Translations under genes and position numbers: made by a program
The notes under the pieces: generated by a model
What the model was told of the DNA's origin: nothing
Database searches by the model: none
The model's input: only the letters and a program-made list of their open reading frames with translations
Assembly: GCA_015490055.1 (NCBI GenBank)
Contig: WFYP01000001.1
Span: 1-13,739 of the forward strand
Source of the DNA: Nitratifractor sp.
GTDB lineage: Bacteria > Campylobacterota > Campylobacteria > Campylobacterales > Sulfurovaceae
Length of the DNA stretch: 13,739 nt
Reading direction: 5' to 3'
In this document: piece after piece, positions 1 through 6,713 of the stretch
How the letters are laid out: every line of letters begins with the position of its first letter
Numbering within the stretch: position 1 is the first letter of the stretch

Positions 1-885
1 TATATAGAGAGAACGGGTTATAATTTAATGCTGAAAGATGAGCATATTTTAGATTATACTACTCAACTTATATTTACTATTGCTCTTATTTTGTTACTGT
101 TTATAATTATTTTATATATTATGCTTATAAAAAAATTGCTACCATTAAAAAGGCTACACAAGCAAATTGAACAGTTTGCAAGTGGTGATTTGAATGTAAA
201 GATAACTTATGATGGCGATGATGAAATTGCTAAAATTGCCAAGAGTTTTGATAAGGCAATTAAATATATTAGACAATTAATATCTTCTAAAAATCTATTT
301 ATGAGAAACATAATGCACGAGTTAAAGACTCCTATTACAACTAGCCGTATTGTGGCAGATACAGTAGAAGATGAGATGGCAAAGGGTGTATTAATTCGCT
401 CTTTTGATAGAATGAATGAACTTATAGAAGATTTGGCTCAAATAGAGAGAATAACTATGTACACTTTTAATCCAGAAAAGCAGAATTGGCTTTTAAGTTC
501 TGTTTTTGAAAAAACAAAAAGTTTACTTTTAAAAGAGCCAAAATATTATAAATTTAATTTTGTAGATTGCAAAATATATACTGATAGGTCTCTTTTGGCA
601 CTTGTGCTTAAAAATTTGATAGATAATGCTATTAAATATAGTAATGATAATTTTGCAACTGTTGATGTAATTGGAAATAAAATAATGGTTAAATCTAAAG
701 GAGAGAAATTAAAAGAAGATTTATCTTACTATACAGAGCCATTTTCTCAAGAGGAAAAACGCTCAGCAGGGTTTGGTTTGGGGTTATATATTGTTGCTAA
801 TATTGTCGAAAAATTAGATTATACACTTCGATATAGATATAACAAAGAGACTCAAGAAAATATATTCGAAATTGTTTTAGACTAA
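1..885 (+). CDS. ArsS-like sensor histidine kinase, 3' part
   Basis: C-terminal 294 codons of a two-component sensor kinase. The frame is open from base 1, so the ATG at 28 is internal and the true start lies upstream of the window. Visible parts in order: a hydrophobic membrane span (codons about 22-43), a HAMP-like linker with GDLNVKI, and the dimerisation/phosphoacceptor helix with MHELKTPIT, whose His at about codon 106 would be phosphorylated. The ATPase domain follows, with N-box NLIDNAIKYS and G-box GFGLGLYIV. The D-box is degenerate (VKSKGEKL instead of DxGxG), which I recall as usual for Campylobacterota ArsS-type kinases, together with the YYTEPFSQ stretch. ArsS in Helicobacter is the acid-responsive partner of ArsR; the signal here is unknown. 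The periplasmic sensor domain and probably a response-regulator gene lie off the left edge. Its TAA overlaps the stop of the convergent gene by four bases. Confidence 0.85.
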   Translation, partial: YIERTGYNLMLKDEHILDYTTQLIFTIALILLLFIIILYIMLIKKLLPLKRLHKQIEQFASGDLNVKITYDGDDEIAKIAKSFDKAIKYIRQLISSKNLFMRNIMHELKTPITTSRIVADTVEDEMAKGVLIRSFDRMNELIEDLAQIERITMYTFNPEKQNWLLSSVFEKTKSLLLKEPKYYKFNFVDCKIYTDRSLLALVLKNLIDNAIKYSNDNFATVDVIGNKIMVKSKGEKLKEDLSYYTEPFSQEEKRSAGFGLGLYIVANIVEKLDYTLRYRYNKETQENIFEIVLD

Positions 886-1109
886 ATAGAACAGTTAGAG
901 TCTTTTGAAAAACTATTCTCGTAGCCACAACTACTGCATACATAAGTCATAATTTTTGGGGAGCAACCACCACCTTTTATATCTACAAGCTCTATAGTAT
1001 TATGTTTGCATTTTGGACAAAAACCTTGCTCTATTTTTGCTAACTCTTGGTTTTTATCTTTTAAGTAGTATGCATATCCAAGAATAGATGCAATTAAAAT
1101 AAATAGCAA
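882..1109 (-). CDS. Small membrane-anchored zinc-ribbon-like protein
   Basis: Unrecognised small protein of 75 codons if read from the TTG at 1109. It has an N-terminal hydrophobic segment (LFILIASILGYAYYL), then a short charged linker, then a cytoplasm- or periplasm-facing tail with CPKC and CSSC pairs about 24 residues apart, which is the layout of a zinc ribbon, plus a GGGCSPK stretch and a C-terminal Cys. Function unknown. The start is uncertain. The TTG at 1109 has no Shine-Dalgarno sequence, whereas AAGGA (1144-1140, minus strand) lies 6 bases ahead of an in-frame ATA at 1133-1131; starting there would add MDIFTIIL and complete the membrane helix. The upstream in-frame stop is at 1148-1146, and there is no ATG or GTG between it and the TTG. 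It converges on the sensor kinase gene (4-bp overlap of stop codons) and is divergent from rpe. Confidence 0.7.
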   Translation of the reverse strand: MLFILIASILGYAYYLKDKNQELAKIEQGFCPKCKHNTIELVDIKGGGCSPKIMTYVCSSCGYENSFSKDSNCSI

Positions 1110-1145
1110 TAAAATAATAGTAAAAATATCTATGATAAATCCTTT

Positions 1146-1173
1146 TTAATAACTTCAGTTAATAACTTCAGTT
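1146..1173 (-). repeat. Perfect tandem 13-bp direct repeat
   Basis: Two head-to-tail copies of AATAACTTCAGTT (1148-1160 and 1161-1173, with the period holding back to 1146). On the minus strand they lie between a candidate -10 box (1183-1178) and the ribosome binding site of the small gene, so they would be in its 5' leader. The core word TAACTTCAGT occurs once more at 4043-4052. A regulator site is possible but not shown. Confidence 0.7.
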
Positions 1174-1177
1174 CATA

Positions 1178-1186
1178 ATTCTACCA
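1178..1186 (-). promoter_or_regulatory. Candidate extended -10 for the small minus-strand gene
   Basis: On the minus strand the sequence reads TGG-TAGAAT, an extended -10 with one deviation from TATAAT. No clear -35 is seen. Transcription would start near 1170, inside the tandem repeat. A second minus-strand TATAAT is at 1216-1211. Confidence 0.4.
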
Positions 1187-1229
1187 TATTTCATTTTAAT
1201 ATGCTACTCTATTATATAGAAGTTAATTT

Positions 1230-1238
1230 TGGTATAAT
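1230..1238 (+). promoter_or_regulatory. Extended -10 promoter of rpe-trpF-exonuclease run
   Basis: TGG-TATAAT (hexamer 1233-1238) in a T-rich context with no recognisable -35, as is common in Campylobacterota. Transcription would start near 1245, giving a leader of about 20 bases, with AAAGG at 1254-1258 placed 6 bases before the rpe ATG. Confidence 0.65.
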
Positions 1239-1264
1239 TTTGTAATTTTTATTAAAGGTAATAA

Positions 1265-1909
1265 ATGTTAGTTGCTCCAAGTATATTATCTGCCGATTTT
1301 GGCAATTTAGCTCGTGATGTTAAAGCTATTTGCGATGGTGGTTGCGATTTAGTGCATGTTGATGTTATGGATGGGCACTTTGTTCCAAATTTAACAATAG
1401 GACCTGTTGTTGTAGAGGCAGTTGCACAAGCTGCTACTAAGCCACTAGATGTACACTTAATGGTAGAGAATAATAGCTTTTTTGTTGATTTGTTTGCACC
1501 AATTAAGCCCAAGATTATATCGTTTCATATAGAAAGCGAAAATCACGCTCACAGATTGGTACATAAAATAAAAGATTTAGGTATAAAACCATCGGTAGTA
1601 CTAAACCCACATACTCCTATAGAGAGCATAGAATACTTGCTAGAAGATTTGCATATGGTACTTTTAATGAGTGTAAACCCAGGCTTTGGCGGACAAAAGT
1701 TTATACCAAGTGTAATTGAGAAAGCGAGTAGATTAAAAGAGTTAATAAATAAGCGAAATCCAAATTGCTTAATAGAAGTTGATGGTGGAGTAAACGATAA
1801 AAATGTTACTCTTTTAAAAGATGCAGGTGTAGATATTGTTGTTGCCGGAAGTTATGTATTTAAGCATCCAGAGGGTGTTAAAACAGCCATAGAGTCGTTG
1901 AAAGTTTAA
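1265..1909 (+). CDS. rpe: Ribulose-phosphate 3-epimerase
   Basis: Interconverts D-ribulose 5-phosphate and D-xylulose 5-phosphate in the pentose phosphate and Calvin pathways; cytoplasmic. The 214-residue length fits the family's single TIM barrel. Start motif APSILSADF (4-12); HVDVMDGHFVPN (31-42) carries His31 and the catalytic Asp33; LDVHLMV (61-67) carries His64; EVDGGV (171-176) carries Asp173, so all four metal/catalytic positions are present. The phosphate-binding VNPGFGGQ is at 137-144 and VAGSYVF at 193-199. The start is the ATG with AAAGG six bases upstream. First gene of a run with trpF (2 bases between stop and next start). No anomalies seen. Confidence 0.96.
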   Translation: MLVAPSILSADFGNLARDVKAICDGGCDLVHVDVMDGHFVPNLTIGPVVVEAVAQAATKPLDVHLMVENNSFFVDLFAPIKPKIISFHIESENHAHRLVHKIKDLGIKPSVVLNPHTPIESIEYLLEDLHMVLLMSVNPGFGGQKFIPSVIEKASRLKELINKRNPNCLIEVDGGVNDKNVTLLKDAGVDIVVAGSYVFKHPEGVKTAIESLKV

Positions 1910-1911
1910 AA

Positions 1912-2502
1912 TTGGCACGCGTTAAAATTTGTGGTTTAACCAATTACGACGATGCAATGTATGCATGCGAAGCTGGAGCAGATGCTTTAGGCTTTGTATT
2001 TTACGAAAAATCACCTAGGTTTATAACTTATGAAAATTGTGCTAAAATTATAGAGAAGCTTCCGCCCTTTGTTACAAAGTTGGGGCTTTTTGTAGAGCAT
2101 AGCAAAGAGCAGATAGAGCAGGGTGCCAAGTTAAGCGGAATTGATATTGCACAAATCCACTTTGGTGTTAGCGAAGAGTTTTTAAACTCAATAGATTTTA
2201 AGACAATGCCGGTTATTCGAGCAAAATCGGCTGAAGATATAGATAAATTTAGTGGATACCGCCTTGTAGATGCTTATAGTGAAGCTTACGGTGGTAGTGG
2301 CAAGAGACTTAATTTAGAGTGGTTTAAAGGCAAAGATTGTTCACAAATTATAATTGCGGGTGGATTAGAGCCTAGCAATTTAGAGCAGTTAAGAGGTTTT
2401 GGTTTTTACGGCGTAGATGTAAGTAGCGGAGTAGAGGCTATTAAGGGTAGAAAAGATTATTCCAAAGTGAAAGAATTTATAAAAAATGCAAAGTCTTTAT
2501 GA
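1912..2502 (+). CDS. trpF: Phosphoribosylanthranilate isomerase
   Basis: Third step of tryptophan synthesis from anthranilate: Amadori rearrangement of phosphoribosylanthranilate to CdRP; cytoplasmic TIM barrel of 196 residues. KICGLTN (5-11) carries the catalytic Cys7. The general acid Asp120 is in RLVDAYS, followed by GGSGK (127-131). The phosphate-binding strands are IIIAGGL (146-152) and GVDVSSGVE (167-175). The start is TTG two bases after the rpe stop; the next in-frame ATG would remove the catalytic motif, so TTG is required. No strong Shine-Dalgarno sequence is seen, suggesting translation coupled to rpe. No other trp genes are in the window, so trpF is separated from at least part of the trp pathway here. 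Confidence 0.95.
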   Translation: MARVKICGLTNYDDAMYACEAGADALGFVFYEKSPRFITYENCAKIIEKLPPFVTKLGLFVEHSKEQIEQGAKLSGIDIAQIHFGVSEEFLNSIDFKTMPVIRAKSAEDIDKFSGYRLVDAYSEAYGGSGKRLNLEWFKGKDCSQIIIAGGLEPSNLEQLRGFGFYGVDVSSGVEAIKGRKDYSKVKEFIKNAKSL

Positions 2503-3265
2503 GCCATTAACCTTGGCTTTTAGAAAAAATAGAGGTTTCTTAGATTACGATACATTTTACGCATTAGTAAAAAAGCATACACAACTTAGCGAAGATGGCT
2601 TTACAATAGCCCAATTACTTCAAGCTTCAGGCTATCCTATAGAAGAAAAACTAAATGGCTACTGCTATAAACCAATGAAAACTAGCTACAAAGAGCAAGA
2701 GTATGTTGTTATAGATATAGAGACAAATGGCTCAAAACCTGGGCGTTCGCAAGTTATCGAAATTGGTGGCGTAAAGGTTAAAAATGGAGAAATTATAGAT
2801 AGAATTGAAACTTTCGTAGCGTGTGCCTATTTGCCACAAAATATTATAGAGCTAACAGGTATTACCTTGCTAGATTTAGTGGATGCACCAACTCGAAAAG
2901 AGGCTCTAAGAATGCTAAAAAAATTTATGGGAGATGCTGTATTTGTAGCCCATAATGTTGGTTTTGACTATACCTTCTTAAGTGCTTCATTTAAACGATT
3001 TGGCTTAGGAAGTATAGGAAATGCCAAAATGTGTACAATAGAGTTGGCAAAACGCACAATAAAGAGCCCAAAATATGGATTAGTTGGACTTTGCGAAACT
3101 CTCAATTTAGATTTGGGAACACACCATAGAGCATATAGCGACGCCATAGCATCTATGAAAATAATGCATGAGTGCTTTAAACACTTACCCCCATATGTAA
3201 AAACAACAGACGACTTAATACAGTTCTCTAACTCAACTAAAAAGATGAGAAAAGCTAAATCTTAG
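2486..3265 (+). CDS. DnaQ-like DEDDh 3'-5' exonuclease (Pol III epsilon-type)
   Basis: 259 residues. After an N-terminal stretch of about 70 residues without a recognised motif comes an exonuclease domain (72-232) with all DEDDh positions: ExoI VVIDIETNG (Asp77, Glu79), ExoII VAHNVGFDYTFL (Asp161) and ExoIII HHRAYSD (His214, Asp219). It removes nucleotides from 3' ends; by similarity this is the proofreading subunit of DNA polymerase III or a DnaQ-like paralogue, and I cannot tell which without the rest of the genome. The N-terminal extension is absent from E. coli DnaQ, where the extra part is C-terminal and binds the polymerase. The ATG overlaps trpF by 17 bases, implying translational coupling; the Shine-Dalgarno sequence is weak. 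The C-terminus is short and basic (KKMRKAKS). Confidence 0.88.
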   Translation: MQSLYEPLTLAFRKNRGFLDYDTFYALVKKHTQLSEDGFTIAQLLQASGYPIEEKLNGYCYKPMKTSYKEQEYVVIDIETNGSKPGRSQVIEIGGVKVKNGEIIDRIETFVACAYLPQNIIELTGITLLDLVDAPTRKEALRMLKKFMGDAVFVAHNVGFDYTFLSASFKRFGLGSIGNAKMCTIELAKRTIKSPKYGLVGLCETLNLDLGTHHRAYSDAIASMKIMHECFKHLPPYVKTTDDLIQFSNSTKKMRKAKS

Positions 3266-3267
3266 TA

Positions 3268-3276
3268 TGATATAAT
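3268..3276 (+). promoter_or_regulatory. Extended -10 promoter of LysE-family gene
   Basis: TGA-TATAAT starts three bases after the exonuclease stop. Together with GAGGAG at 3287-3292, five bases before the ATG at 3298, it gives the exporter gene its own very short leader. No -35 box is evident. Confidence 0.6.
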
Positions 3277-3297
3277 ATCTTTTATTGAGGAGATATT

Positions 3298-3930
3298 ATG
3301 AATTTAGATACTCTATTGCTTTATACTACAGTAGCGTTTTTTTATATCACGAGCCCAGGTCCAGCGGTTTTGCTAGCAGTTGTAAATGGCTTAAGAAGTG
3401 ATATGAAGGTTGTTGTATCAGCGGCACTTGGTAATGTTTTGGGCTTGGGGATACTCTCGACAGCTTCTATTTTAGGTTTAGGTACACTTATAAAAACCTC
3501 TGCACTACTGTTTATGATAGTTAAATCTGTAGGTGCTATATACCTTATATATTTAGGTTATAAATTTTTAGTAAACAAAGGTGGTTTGCATTTTGATGAT
3601 ACTAAAACATACATAAACAGAAGCAAATTTTCATATTTTAAAGAGGCTCTATTGGTTGCCGTAACTAATCCAAAACCAATAATATTTTTTACAGCAATAT
3701 TCCCACAATTTTTAGATATAAACAGAGCAATAGCTCCCCAATTTCTAATAATGACAGCAATATTTTTAACTATATCATTTACTAGCTTATGTCTCTATGG
3801 TCTGTTAGCTAAACGCTCAAAAATATGGCTACAACAAGGGAATGTAATGACATGGATAAGTAGAGCGACTGGTGGATTGTTTATATCTATTGGAATTGCT
3901 TTAATGAATTTAAAGCAGAGAACTTCTTAG
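3298..3930 (+). CDS. LysE/RhtB-family exporter
   Basis: Inner-membrane exporter of 210 residues with about six hydrophobic spans (roughly 7-27, 39-62, 70-92, 113-137, 147-170, 188-205), the usual size and topology of the RhtB/LysE family. Family marks: ITSPGPAVLLAVVNGLR (17-33), AALGNVLG (42-49), AIYLIYLGYK (80-89) and NPKPIIFFTAIFPQF (124-138) after the central loop. RhtB relatives export amino acids such as homoserine, threonine or lysine; the substrate here cannot be predicted. The strong GAGGAG site supports the ATG. It is followed 12 bases after its stop by a GTAG-headed hairpin (3942-3970) in the same orientation. Confidence 0.9.
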   Translation: MNLDTLLLYTTVAFFYITSPGPAVLLAVVNGLRSDMKVVVSAALGNVLGLGILSTASILGLGTLIKTSALLFMIVKSVGAIYLIYLGYKFLVNKGGLHFDDTKTYINRSKFSYFKEALLVAVTNPKPIIFFTAIFPQFLDINRAIAPQFLIMTAIFLTISFTSLCLYGLLAKRSKIWLQQGNVMTWISRATGGLFISIGIALMNLKQRTS

Positions 3931-3941
3931 TCTGTTGAAAT

Positions 3942-3970
3942 TTTGTAGGGGACGACCTATGTGTCGTCCC
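3942..3970 (+). repeat. GTAG-headed REP-like hairpin, class 1, copy A
   Basis: GTAG (3945-3948) directly followed by a perfect 8-bp stem GGGACGAC / GTCGTCCC around the loop CTATGT. All 29 bases recur, inverted and without mismatch, at 4100-4128. There is no T-run after the stem, so it is not a canonical terminator. The GTAG-plus-palindrome layout is that of REP sequences served by RAYT (TnpA-REP) transposases; no such gene is in the window. Confidence 0.75.
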
Positions 3971-4099
3971 GCAAGCTCAAACTGATAAAAAACTATCCAA
4001 TTTAGAAAATAAGATCAATATTTAAATTTTGTATATAGTCTGTAACTTCAGTAAATAATATATTAGAGCAAATAAGTATATTCAACCATTTAAATTTAA

Positions 4100-4128
4100 G
4101 GGACGACACATAGGTCGTCCCCTACAAA
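4100..4128 (-). repeat. GTAG-headed REP-like hairpin, class 1, copy B (inverted)
   Basis: Exact inverted copy of 3942-3970: GTAG on the minus strand at 4125-4122, stem arms 4121-4114 and 4107-4100. The pair is separated by 129 bp of AT-rich DNA with no gene (only a lone TAACTTCAGT word at 4043-4052), a REPIN/BIME-like arrangement between two convergent genes. Copy B points the same way as the minus-strand gene whose stop is 52 bases away. Confidence 0.75.
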
Positions 4129-4144
4129 TATACCCATTCCAAAC

Positions 4145-4172
4145 TATAAACTATCAACCATCAACTATTAAC
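4145..4172 (-). repeat. Phased heptamer repeat GTTRATN (4 units)
   Basis: On the minus strand four 7-base units run without gaps: GTTAATA, GTTGATG, GTTGATA, GTTTATA, then a decayed GTTTGGA. The tract begins 7 bases after the stop codon of the CiaB-like gene and leads into the GTAG hairpin at 4128. Because 7 is not a multiple of 3, the TAA/TGA inside each unit puts stops in several reading frames. The same heptamers occur at 11257-11351. Confidence 0.7.
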
Positions 4173-4179
4173 TAAATAG

Positions 4180-6018
4180 CTACATAAACTCTTTAGCTAC
4201 TTGATTTCCTATATGTTTGTACTCTTGGTAGTAGTTTTGTACGAAATCTCGCACCTTTTCTGTTTTTGGCAAGTAATCTTTGCCCTCTTTTATTGTGAAT
4301 AGTTTTAAAAATTCGTTGGCGTCGGTTTTGTTTAGGTAGTTTTTTGCTAACTCTCTGTATGCTTGGGTGTATATCTCTTTAAAATTGTTGTATTTTGAGT
4401 AGTCAATTTCAACCATATCACCATTTAATTTTAAAAGTTTGCTCTCAAAAAGTAGCTCTAGGTGTATTAAACCTTCGCAGTAGTATGGCAATACTTCGCC
4501 AACTTCTCGCCATGCCATTAAGCCTATGGCTCGGCTTACTATATCGTCTATAAATGGCTCTTTTAAATCTTGCTTTTCATTGCTAAAAAATGCCATTACC
4601 CCACCAGTTGTGGCTTTGAACTCTTCTATATTTTTGAATTGTCCGCTTTTGTTCATTGCTACTTCGGTGTCGCTATCTATCCATAAAATGTGTCCAAATT
4701 CGTGCCCGATTGTGCTAATGTCGTAAACTCTGTTCCAGAGTTTTGGGTTTTTCTCGATAAGAGCTCGTTGTTTGTTTATAAAGTCTATGCCAAAGGTGTT
4801 TACGCTTAACTGCATTATTGGCTTGCTAATTTTCCCCTCGCGTACAAAATCTACATATGCAAAAATCTTTTTACCAAGCTCGCTTGATACCTCTTCGTCG
4901 TTTGGTACTACTTGTGCAGAGAATAGCCCATTTAGTTCAGCCCCATAATACAAGGCTGGTTGCCCAATATATAGTTGTGCATTATCTACTTGTACTAAGT
5001 TTTTAGCAATCACACGCTTTGCTTCTTCGCCAAATTCAGTCGCTAATTCGTAAGCCATTTTTTTGATGTTTTCTTTTGTATCGGAGCTCTTTTGCATTTG
5101 TGGGTTTATAACTCGTAAATCCCACTCTAGGGCTACTGCTTTTCGGTATTTATCTTCGTAATACTCTAGTGGGTGTCCTACTTGGATAGGTGTTGTTATC
5201 TTCATCCAAGCTCTATCTACATCTGCCCATAGGCTTACTAGCTCGTCTGGGTTAGTGTGCAAAAATGCCTCTTTTAGGGCGATAAAATAGGCTATCCACT
5301 CCTGCTTTTGATTGTAAGTTTCATCTTCTAAATCTAGCAAGGTGTCTATTAAAATATTTAATCGTTGTGCCACTTCTAAAACCTCTTGCTTAAAGGCATC
5401 TGCGTATGATAATCGCTTGTATCCATCTTTTTCGTTTACAAGTACAGAGTAGCATCTATCGGCTATTTTGCCATTTTTGCAATCTAGCAGCTTTTTAGCC
5501 TCTAGCATTTCAAAAATCTTCTCTTCATCACCCTTAAAGGCTTCGAAAAGGTCGCGGTTTATGCCATTTATAATATGCCCACGCCATCTGCTTTGCCACT
5601 TTGTAATACTCTCGCCAACGCTGTGTACTCCACTAATTATGGCTCTGTAAAATGGCGTCAATAGAGAGTTTGCTTCTATATAGTTTATAAGCTCTTCAAA
5701 ACGCTCTAAGTAGAGTTTAGAGTTAAATATATAAGCTAACTCTAGTTTAGTATCGATTTGTTGTTGAGTCAAACCCTCTTGGTTCATAAATTGCTCTAAG
5801 CTATCTTCTCGCAGGTTTATAAGGTAGCTTAGAGATGCTACTACGCTATCTTTGCTTTTATTTAAGCCGATATGTTCTAAAAATCTATCTACTAACTCTT
5901 CTGCCTCTTTATGCTCTTTGCCTTTTGCTAAGTCGAAATAGCTATTTAATTTAGCTTGGTTGCTACTAAGTTTGTCGTAAATTTTCTGAGTGTCGTTTAA
6001 AAATTGCTCTTTAGTCAT
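4180..6018 (-). CDS. CiaB-like zinc-metallopeptidase family protein
   Basis: 612 residues, mostly helical and without signal peptide or membrane span. The C-terminal third contains STIGHEFGHILW (435-446), an HEXXH zinc site (His439, Glu440, His443), followed 22 residues later by NIEEFKATTGG (463-473), whose Glu465 or Glu466 would be the third ligand of a gluzincin. Length and overall character match the protein annotated as invasion antigen CiaB in Campylobacter (about 610 residues); that match is from memory, so no symbol is given. Biochemically it should be a cytoplasmic metallopeptidase, substrate unknown; host invasion is not implied in this organism. The start ATG overlaps rdgB by 8 bases, with AGGAAG 9-14 bases upstream on the minus strand, so the two are likely cotranscribed and coupled. 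An oligopeptidase of family M3 or an M49-like enzyme is the alternative. Confidence 0.65.
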   Translation of the reverse strand: MTKEQFLNDTQKIYDKLSSNQAKLNSYFDLAKGKEHKEAEELVDRFLEHIGLNKSKDSVVASLSYLINLREDSLEQFMNQEGLTQQQIDTKLELAYIFNSKLYLERFEELINYIEANSLLTPFYRAIISGVHSVGESITKWQSRWRGHIINGINRDLFEAFKGDEEKIFEMLEAKKLLDCKNGKIADRCYSVLVNEKDGYKRLSYADAFKQEVLEVAQRLNILIDTLLDLEDETYNQKQEWIAYFIALKEAFLHTNPDELVSLWADVDRAWMKITTPIQVGHPLEYYEDKYRKAVALEWDLRVINPQMQKSSDTKENIKKMAYELATEFGEEAKRVIAKNLVQVDNAQLYIGQPALYYGAELNGLFSAQVVPNDEEVSSELGKKIFAYVDFVREGKISKPIMQLSVNTFGIDFINKQRALIEKNPKLWNRVYDISTIGHEFGHILWIDSDTEVAMNKSGQFKNIEEFKATTGGVMAFFSNEKQDLKEPFIDDIVSRAIGLMAWREVGEVLPYYCEGLIHLELLFESKLLKLNGDMVEIDYSKYNNFKEIYTQAYRELAKNYLNKTDANEFLKLFTIKEGKDYLPKTEKVRDFVQNYYQEYKHIGNQVAKEFM

Positions 6019-6613
6019 CTGCTCGTCTTCCTAACATATCGATTATTGGTTTTGCTAAATTTAAGGCTTTGCTTCGGTGAGAAAGCTCTTTTTTTACATC
6101 ATCTTCTAACTCGCCTAAAGTTTTATTAAAGCCATTTGGTATAAAAATAGGGTCGTAGCCAAAGCCATTTTCGCCTCTTGGAGTGTTTATTACATCTCCG
6201 TGCATCCAGCCGTGTACTACATACTCGCCCCATTTGCTAACAATAGCAATAGCGGCTGTGTAGTAAGCTTTTGAGCTCTCTATATTTTTTGCATTTAAGC
6301 CATCTACAACTTTTTGCAAATTCTCTTTGTCGCTTGCACCAATGCCTGCGTATCTTGCAGAGTAGATATTTGGCTCTAAATTTAGAGCCTCTACACTAAT
6401 GCCACTGTCATCTGATATTACTATATACTTATCTTTATCTATTAAGTCATAAATTGCCTTAGCTTTTATAAGTGCATTTTGGGCGAAGCTTGTGCCGTTT
6501 TCTTCTATCTCTAAATCGCCTACCAACTCTTTAAAAGCTATAACTTTGCATCCAAAAAATGCTTCGATTTCTTTTAATTTCCCCTTGTTTCCACTTGCTA
6601 CTACTATTTCCAT
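6011..6613 (-). CDS. rdgB: XTP/dITP (non-canonical purine NTP) pyrophosphatase
   Basis: Hydrolyses dITP, ITP and XTP to the monophosphate and pyrophosphate, keeping deaminated purines out of DNA and RNA; cytoplasmic homodimer. The 200-residue length is typical. Motifs: VASGNKGKLKEI (5-16, phosphate binding), ENGTSFAQNALIKAK (38-52), ISDDSGISVEAL (66-77, with metal/catalytic Asp68-Asp69), SARYAG (85-90), GENGFGYDPIF (147-157, base pocket) and LSHRSKAL (177-184). First gene of a minus-strand pair with the CiaB-like gene. The start is an ATG with AAAGA upstream, opposite the divergent yajR promoter region. Confidence 0.95.
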   Translation of the reverse strand: MEIVVASGNKGKLKEIEAFFGCKVIAFKELVGDLEIEENGTSFAQNALIKAKAIYDLIDKDKYIVISDDSGISVEALNLEPNIYSARYAGIGASDKENLQKVVDGLNAKNIESSKAYYTAAIAIVSKWGEYVVHGWMHGDVINTPRGENGFGYDPIFIPNGFNKTLGELEDDVKKELSHRSKALNLAKPIIDMLGRRADD

Positions 6614-6713
6614 TAATAAATCTTTAATATAATCTTAATATAATCACCATATTATACACAAAGTTACTGTATAATACGACGAAAATTTCATATAATTATT
6701 TACAAGGACAGAG
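6614..6713. promoter_or_regulatory. Divergent promoter region rdgB / yajR
   Basis: A 100-bp spacer. Plus strand: TATAAT at 6670-6675 (and another at 6691-6696, closer to the gene), then AAGGA at 6704-6708, five bases before the yajR ATG. Minus strand: TATAAT at 6656-6651, about 38 bases before the rdgB ATG. The two -10 boxes lie only 13 bases apart, so the promoters would overlap upstream of -10. No -35 boxes or clear operators were seen. Confidence 0.5.

Noticed and set aside
28..30. ATG as start of the sensor kinase
   Set aside because: The frame is open back to base 1 and the family needs an upstream sensor domain and first membrane span, so this Met is internal.
1252..1512. 86-codon minus-strand open frame antisense to rpe
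   Set aside because: Lies within the conserved rpe coding sequence; low-complexity Thr/Ser-rich translation with no family features and no ribosome site.
3942..4128. GTAG hairpins as a bidirectional rho-independent terminator
   Set aside because: Stems are GC-rich, but no T-run follows either copy in either direction. They may still affect RNA ends, but the canonical signal is absent.
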